Assembly (NCBI GenBank): GCA_023140905.1
Contig: JAGLKS010000045.1
Coordinates: 1-7,363, forward strand
Length of the DNA stretch: 7,363 bases
DNA from: Alphaproteobacteria bacterium
GTDB lineage: Bacteria; Pseudomonadota; Alphaproteobacteria; Micavibrionales; Micavibrionaceae
Direction: 5' to 3'
Part shown: piece after piece, positions 5,501 through 7,363 of the stretch
Position numbering within the stretch: the first letter of the stretch is position 1
Layout: every line of letters begins with the position of its first letter
Notes under the pieces: generated by a model
Databases searched by the model: none
What the model was told of the DNA's origin: nothing
What the model saw: the letters and a program-made list of their open reading frames with translations, nothing else
Program-made: the position numbers and the translations under genes

Positions 5501-5522
5501 ATTCTCTGATTTATTACCCAGA

Positions 5523-6326
5523 CTAGGATTTTTCTGTTTTAAGCTGTTCATTTACCAAACGAGATAAGCGACTCCATTGTGTGCCGGAAAATAAATGCGC
5601 ATATATGATAGGGAGCCATCCTTTTTTTCTCCATTCTAAAAATTTCGAATCATCTAGTTCAGCAAGTTTCTTTTCATCAATAATACGAAAACCTGAAAAA
5701 CTGATTCGCTTATTTTCTTCAATATTGATTTGCGCTTCTTTTTCAATCAGCAGATCGTTCTTTGCCAATTCTTCGCCAAAGGCAAGCGTTTGTTGAGCTG
5801 CTGTATGATATGATTTGCAAAACTCAAGAGCATCTTTTGTCAATTGTGTTGGATCACTTTCTTTGTCAAAAAAGGGTTGTTTATCGCTTTGCTCAACAAT
5901 TTCAGGGCTGTTATCTACACATAATGTATATTGTTTACCACCGGGGACTTCAGAAAAGATAAAAGGATAACGCCGAATATAAGCAGGAATATAGACATCA
6001 TTCTGCCATGATCCTTTATCATCAACAAACAGGTTCTCATTATCTCGTAATCCCAAAATTGCAACAGGCGTTCCTGTAGCATCAGGGCTAAAAGCGATAG
6101 GGAAAAAATGACATATCAAAGGCATTTCTACCATATTGATAGGAACAGCATTCACGGTTTTTGCGAAGCTGAAATTAAAACCTGTTTTTAAAGACAAATC
6201 AGCATGCTTTTTTGCATCTAGTGGCATTGGGTTTTTGTAAAAAAGCGGCAAAGAAGGAGATGCTTTATTTCCGGCAGCACCATTTTTTTTATCTTGTGAA
6301 GCGTTTTGTTTTGTTTTGTTAGCCAT
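5523..6326 (-). CDS. SapC family protein
   Basis: 267 residues from the chosen start. Family landmarks: LPLFYKNPMPLDAKKHADL (26-44), VAILGLRDNENLFVD (88-102), YIPAYIRRYPFIF (112-124), an FFD motif (152-154), and near the C-terminus FSGFRIIDEKKL (210-221) plus EWRKKGWLPIIYAH (231-244). SapC (PF07277) is named after an S-layer secretion gene of Campylobacter, but its biochemical function in alphaproteobacteria is not settled. There is no signal peptide or membrane helix, so it is probably cytoplasmic. The N-terminal 25 residues are a lysine/asparagine-rich low-complexity tail. An in-frame ATG at 6419 would add 31 residues (FFTYTRNNCLTLNF...), which look like translated intergenic DNA and have no family similarity that I recognise; MANKTKQ at 6326 is preferred, although its ribosome site is weak (AAAGGA lies 15 nt upstream). 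It is divergent from the UDP-glucose dehydrogenase gene. Confidence 0.85.
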   Translation of the reverse strand: MANKTKQNASQDKKNGAAGNKASPSLPLFYKNPMPLDAKKHADLSLKTGFNFSFAKTVNAVPINMVEMPLICHFFPIAFSPDATGTPVAILGLRDNENLFVDDKGSWQNDVYIPAYIRRYPFIFSEVPGGKQYTLCVDNSPEIVEQSDKQPFFDKESDPTQLTKDALEFCKSYHTAAQQTLAFGEELAKNDLLIEKEAQINIEENKRISFSGFRIIDEKKLAELDDSKFLEWRKKGWLPIIYAHLFSGTQWSRLSRLVNEQLKTEKS

Positions 6327-6439
6327 GATGAGATATCCGTTTCCTTTAAAATTAAGCGTAAGACAGTTATTGCGAGTATATGTAAAAAAATCAAGTCGTT
6401 TCCCGATGTTAGAATACATATCATTTCAAAAATTTTAAA

Positions 6440-6473
6440 GGTATATATTTAAGGGTAGATAAAATAATATACC
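6440..6473. repeat. GGTATAT/ATATACC inverted repeat in the divergent promoter region
   Basis: GGTATAT (6440-6446) and ATATACC (6467-6473) are perfect inverted copies separated by 20 bp, in the 238-bp gap between the divergent sapC-like and UDP-glucose dehydrogenase genes. The half-site spacing puts the two arms on a similar helix face, which suits an operator. The rest of the gap is AT-rich; no clear -35/-10 pair for either gene could be picked. Confidence 0.3.
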
Positions 6474-6556
6474 AAAAAATATTGTTAAACGGGTGTTTAC
6501 AATCTTTCCTTGTTGCAAGAAATCAGATAGTTTGGCCAATATTTAGAAGAAGGAAT

Positions 6557-6561
6557 AGGAG
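6557..6561 (+). promoter_or_regulatory. Ribosome binding site of the UDP-glucose dehydrogenase gene
   Basis: AGGAG ends only 3 nt before the ATG at 6565, and a second site, AAGGA (6550-6554), lies 10 nt away. Either fixes the start; the doubled site suggests efficient initiation. Confidence 0.6.
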
Positions 6562-6564
6562 CAT

Positions 6565-7363
6565 ATGCGTATAGGAATGGTTGGAACTGGTTACGTTGGC
6601 TTAGTCTCAGGGGTATGTTTTGCAGAATTTGGACATACAGTCATTTGCGTGGATAAAGACGAAAGCAAGATTGAGAGCTTAAAAAAGGGCCTAGTGCCAA
6701 TTTTTGAACCTGGACTTGAGGATTTGCTCAAACGACAAATTGATGCTGGTCGTATTAAGTTTACAACAGATATCTCGGAAGCTGTTAAGGATTCGGAAGC
6801 TGTATTTATAGCGGTAGGAACGCCTTCTAAGCGCTATTGCCGCGACGCGGATCTTTCATATGTTCATGGTGCTGCGCGTGAGATAGCGCAAAATCTAAGT
6901 GGCTATACAGTTGTAGTAAATAAATCAACTGTTCCTGTCGGAACTGGCCGGGAAGTTGAACGCATAATGCGTGAAGTTGCCCCTGATGCTGATTTTAATG
7001 TAGCGTCTAATCCAGAATTTTTGCGGGAAGGCGCCGCTATTGATGATTTTATGCGCCCTGATCGTGTTGTTATCGGTACTTCTTTTGACCGTGCACAAGA
7101 CGTAATGCGTGAGGTTTATCGCCCGCTTTATCTGAATGAAACGCCCATATTATTCACAAAACGTGAAACCGCAGAAGTTATTAAATATGCGGCGAATGCT
7201 TTCTTGGCTACCAAAATCACATTTATTAACGAGATTGCTGATCTTTGTGAGCAAGTTGGCGCAGATGTACAACAAGTTGCCAAAGGTATTGGCCTTGACG
7301 GTCGGATTGGAGCCAAATTTTTACATGCAGGCCCGGGGTATGGTGGTTCATGCTTTCCTAAGG
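6565..7363 (+). CDS. ugd: UDP-glucose 6-dehydrogenase, 5' part (runs off the right edge)
   Basis: 266 codons are visible of a protein normally about 430-440 residues; no stop occurs before the window ends. It oxidises UDP-glucose twice with NAD to UDP-glucuronate, a cytoplasmic precursor for capsule, exopolysaccharide or lipid A/LPS sugars. Visible features: the N-terminal Rossmann motif GTGYVG (7-12), IFEPGL (46-51), AVGTPS (83-88), STVPVGT (121-127), NPEFLREGAAIDDFMRPDR (149-167), the helix with Lys207 and Asn211 in EVIKYAANAFLATK, and the catalytic cysteine Cys263 in GPGYGGSCFPK. All expected catalytic residues up to this point are present. A small departure is SKRYCRDADL (88-97), where relatives usually read SRRGDGHADL. 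The UDP-binding C-terminal domain lies outside the window. The closest types are RkpK/TuaD-like enzymes rather than UDP-ManNAc dehydrogenases, judged from the NPEFLREG segment. Confidence 0.95.
   Translation, partial: MRIGMVGTGYVGLVSGVCFAEFGHTVICVDKDESKIESLKKGLVPIFEPGLEDLLKRQIDAGRIKFTTDISEAVKDSEAVFIAVGTPSKRYCRDADLSYVHGAAREIAQNLSGYTVVVNKSTVPVGTGREVERIMREVAPDADFNVASNPEFLREGAAIDDFMRPDRVVIGTSFDRAQDVMREVYRPLYLNETPILFTKRETAEVIKYAANAFLATKITFINEIADLCEQVGADVQQVAKGIGLDGRIGAKFLHAGPGYGGSCFPK

Larger units (their letters stand above)
5268..5522. other. Non-coding, AT-rich regulatory or origin-like region
   Basis: 255 bp without a convincing gene. It contains the HTH-gene promoter, two inverted DnaA-type boxes, the ATCGAAAC direct repeats, an AT-rich stretch between the boxes (about 5404-5428) and the plus-strand terminator. 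Two short plus-strand ORFs (5330-5407, 25 codons; 5432-5476, 14 codons) lack ribosome sites and are not called. Two boxes are few for an origin; regulation by DnaA is at least as likely. Confidence 0.4.

Noticed and set aside
5910..5921. Third DnaA-like box (TTATCTACA) inside the SapC-family gene
   Set aside because: It differs from the consensus at a core position and lies in coding sequence, so it is not counted with the two intergenic boxes.
6327..6419. 31-codon N-terminal extension of the SapC-family protein from the upstream ATG
   Set aside because: The extra residues look like translated AT-rich intergenic sequence, there is no ribosome site at 6419, and the family similarity begins well after the internal MANKTKQ start.

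Overview
The window looks like chromosomal DNA of a low-G+C alphaproteobacterium (about 40% G+C, judged by eye). The evidence is a kinase/pyrophosphorylase of the PPDK-regulator family, a DmdC-type acyl-CoA dehydrogenase with the alphaproteobacterial N-terminal extension, a SapC-family protein, and an RkpK/TuaD-like UDP-glucose dehydrogenase. I cannot name the genus. A Micavibrio-like, holosporalean or rickettsial-type lineage is possible, but this is a guess. There are no tRNA or rRNA genes, CRISPR arrays, transposases or integrases.

Layout. (1) 1-438, plus strand: 3' end of a PPDK/PEP-synthase regulator gene. (2) 439-651: a non-coding block with a palindromic element, a near-perfect sigma-54 consensus on the minus strand, and a TATAAT box with a hairpin in front of the next gene. 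(3) 652-2283, plus: acyl-CoA dehydrogenase. (4) 2289-3680, minus, convergent with only 5 bp between stops: a divergent SHMT-family PLP enzyme. (5) 3784-4518, minus: a secreted protein made of three repeated four-cysteine modules. (6) 4620-5267, minus: a small HTH plus coiled-coil DNA-binding protein. (7) 5268-5522: non-coding, with two inverted DnaA-type boxes, a promoter for the HTH gene, and a plus-strand intrinsic terminator that serves no visible gene. (8) 5523-6326, minus: SapC-family protein. (9) 6327-6564: divergent promoter region. (10) 6565 to the right edge, plus: UDP-glucose 6-dehydrogenase, cut by the window before its C-terminal domain.

How the genes work together. No tight operon is visible; every same-strand neighbour is about 100 bp or more away and most have their own plausible signals. 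Metabolic genes (PEP/pyruvate switch, acyl-CoA oxidation, one-carbon/PLP chemistry, UDP-glucuronate synthesis) are interspersed with envelope genes (cysteine-module protein, SapC, UDP-glucose dehydrogenase for surface polysaccharide). In several alphaproteobacteria the first gene family lies beside the chromosomal origin, so the window may be origin-proximal; that is inference.

Most worth a second look: the triple CxC-module secreted protein, the SHMT homologue with altered active-site positions, the sigma-54-like site firing antisense to the first gene, and the 5268-5522 region (DnaA boxes plus an orphan terminator suggesting an unannotated plus-strand RNA).
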